A DNA stretch of 33,703 nt from Planctomycetes bacterium RIFCSPLOWO2_12_38_17 (lineage in GTDB: Bacteria; Planctomycetota; Brocadiia; Brocadiales; Brocadiaceae): the NCBI GenBank assembly GCA_001830285.1, contig MHYY01000041.1, positions 1-33,703 on the forward strand, given 5' to 3'. The translations under genes were made by a program, and so were the position numbers. Positions 32,305 to 33,703 of the stretch are shown here, one piece after another. The notes under the pieces were generated by a model. It had not been told where the DNA came from and ran no database searches. It worked only from the letters and a program-made list of their open reading frames with translations. Every line of letters begins with the position of its first letter. The first letter of the stretch is position 1.

Positions 32305-33703
32305 ATGTATATCTCGATTAAAAATCGGCTTATTTTTCTGTTGATTGCATTTACTTTGTTACCTTTTGTTTTATTACGTATTGTAGCTTATCCAAGGATA
32401 CAGTCAGACCTACAGGAAGTTTTGATACGAAATCTTGATGGTATTGGGCATAAACAGGCAGAGTTAGTAACCAGTTGGATTAATGAAAGGATGAAAAATA
32501 CCCGTGTCGTTGCAAATAATCCATTAATGATTAAATGTGCAAGGATTACAAAGGATGATAAGGATTATCCGGATATAGTTCAGTATTTAAACGTTATAAA
32601 AACTGAATATGGATACAAAGGTGCTTTTGTCTGTAATGATAAAGGTGTAGTCACGATTGCTACAGTAGAAGAGGGTCTTGGGAATGATGTATCGCAGATG
32701 GACTATTTTAAACAGGCACTACAGGGAAGCACCTATATTTCAAGCGTTATTCCATCTGAGATTCCCATTGCAAATGAAGTTGGAGAGAAAGAACTGGGAA
32801 TGCCTACCATGTTTGTTTCCTCTCCATTGAGAGATAGAGAGGGCATTATTGTTGGTGTTGTTGCATTGAGGATTGATGTTAATACGTTGAATGAATTGAT
32901 GCTAAGTCTGAAATTGGGCAAGACAGGTGAAACGTATCTTGTAAATAATGAAGGGTACATGATCACAGAATCCAGATTCAACACGCATCTAAAAGAGATG
33001 GGACTGGTGAAGAAAAGATGCGCCCTTGAATTAAAGTTGATTAATAGAGAAACAGGCGAACTAACGGCTGGTATTAAACAATGCGTTGCCGGTAATAACG
33101 GTTTTGACGCAACTGGTTATAAAGACTACTCGGGTATAACAGTACTGGGTGTATGGCGCTGGTTACCAGAATTTAATTGGGGTGTGATTGCCGAGATTGA
33201 TAAGGATGAAGGTTATGGTGCAGCCTATAATCTTAACTATATTGTAACTTCTGTTTTATTAGTAATTGCATTTCCTATAGTAATTGTTGCTTACTTTATA
33301 GGCAGAAAGATTTCATTGCCGATTATTAAATTAAGGGAAGTGACAGAAAAGATGGCATCTGGCGATTTGACTCAGAGGGTAGACATAAAGAGAGACGATG
33401 AAATTGGTGTTCTTGCAAATGCCTTCAACTCAATGGCAAAGTCCCTGGATGAAAAGACAAAGGAAATCGTAAATTCTGAAAAACGGTACCGCGATTTATT
33501 TAACTCCATAAAAGAGGGTGTTTATCAGTCAGAGCCTGGATATGAAGGTATATTTACATTTATCAATAAAGCAGGTGCTGAAATACTCGGATATAGCAGT
33601 CCCGAGGAGGTAATTGGTACGAAGGTTAAAAATATTTATGTAGACTCAGAGGATAGAAGACGTTTATGTGAGAAACTCGAAAAGGATGGCGTTTGGAGGG
33701 ATT
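32305..33703 (+). CDS. Sensor protein dCache-HAMP-PAS (3' end outside window), paralogue of the 26141 kinase
   Basis: I translated 466 codons from ATG 32305, preceded by GGAGAGGG; the frame stays open to the window end. TM1 is about 7-27, the extracytoplasmic dCache-like domain about 35-305, TM2 about 312-334, HAMP about 335-388, and a PAS domain begins near 393 (EKRYRDLFNSIKEGVYQS). The sensor domain is closely similar to that of the kinase at 26141: KLGKTGETYLVNNEGYMITESRF against KLGRTGETFLINKEGFMLTESRF, and both end DEGYGAAYNL / REGYGAAYSL before TM2. A kinase core would be expected further on but cannot be seen. It follows the HPP gene by 68 nt. Confidence 0.88.
   Translation, partial: MYISIKNRLIFLLIAFTLLPFVLLRIVAYPRIQSDLQEVLIRNLDGIGHKQAELVTSWINERMKNTRVVANNPLMIKCARITKDDKDYPDIVQYLNVIKTEYGYKGAFVCNDKGVVTIATVEEGLGNDVSQMDYFKQALQGSTYISSVIPSEIPIANEVGEKELGMPTMFVSSPLRDREGIIVGVVALRIDVNTLNELMLSLKLGKTGETYLVNNEGYMITESRFNTHLKEMGLVKKRCALELKLINRETGELTAGIKQCVAGNNGFDATGYKDYSGITVLGVWRWLPEFNWGVIAEIDKDEGYGAAYNLNYIVTSVLLVIAFPIVIVAYFIGRKISLPIIKLREVTEKMASGDLTQRVDIKRDDEIGVLANAFNSMAKSLDEKTKEIVNSEKRYRDLFNSIKEGVYQSEPGYEGIFTFINKAGAEILGYSSPEEVIGTKVKNIYVDSEDRRRLCEKLEKDGVWRD

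Overview
The window is AT-rich bacterial chromosome (roughly 36-38% GC by eye, not computed) with ordinary gene density: 19 intact or edge-truncated protein genes, one gene relic, no rRNA, tRNA, CRISPR array or insertion sequence that I could find. The best lineage clue is the small gene at 15814-16251, which matches a hypothetical family (Minf_1886 type) known from Planctomycetes and Verrucomicrobia. With the low GC, a caspase-type relic, TPR-rich proteins, a planctomycete-like outer-membrane barrel and an HPP membrane protein, this suggests an anammox-type planctomycete (Brocadiales). That assignment is inference.

Layout. 1-2576 (minus): tyrosine recombinase xerC followed by a truncated membrane glycosyltransferase-like protein with TPRs. 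2764-5152 (plus): folate operon pabB-pabC, overlapping genes. 5213-7336 (plus): three-domain nifU and nifS, overlapping by 4 nt, for Fe-S cluster assembly. 7337-7629: convergent gap with an imperfect inverted-repeat element. 7630-12821: htrA protease (minus), divergent from a secreted phospholipase-D-like protein with a lost active site, then a 16-repeat TPR protein. 12927-14979: tilS (minus) divergent from a DUF192 lipoprotein. 15172-18801: an FGE/SUMF1-like protein (plus), then on the minus strand the Minf_1886-like gene and the coupled pair ricT-metG. 19096-21096 (plus): a secreted coiled-coil/FxLYD-like protein, a 636-bp noncoding stretch with five strong dyads, and a sigma-70 family factor. 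21093-22322 (minus): outer-membrane barrel. 22691-24066 (plus): argG. 24322-33703 (plus): B12-type radical SAM protein, a 1072-aa sensor kinase, its NtrC-type partner, a caspase relic, an HPP membrane protein and a second sensor closely related to the first.

Regulation. Six promoters have TTGACA or a near match, a 16-17 bp spacer and a TAnnnT -10 box (pabB, nifU, htrA, tilS, DUF192, ricT), and argG has an extended -10 box. This points to a normal housekeeping sigma factor in this organism and lets unusual regions stand out. The least explained regions are the dyad array in front of the sigma gene (19642-20277), the catalytically dead PLD protein with a duplicated C-terminal domain (9440-10855), and the signalling island 24322-33703, where two near-identical sensory modules surround an NtrC regulator and an HPP protein. 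I found no complete new system that the sequence alone proves.
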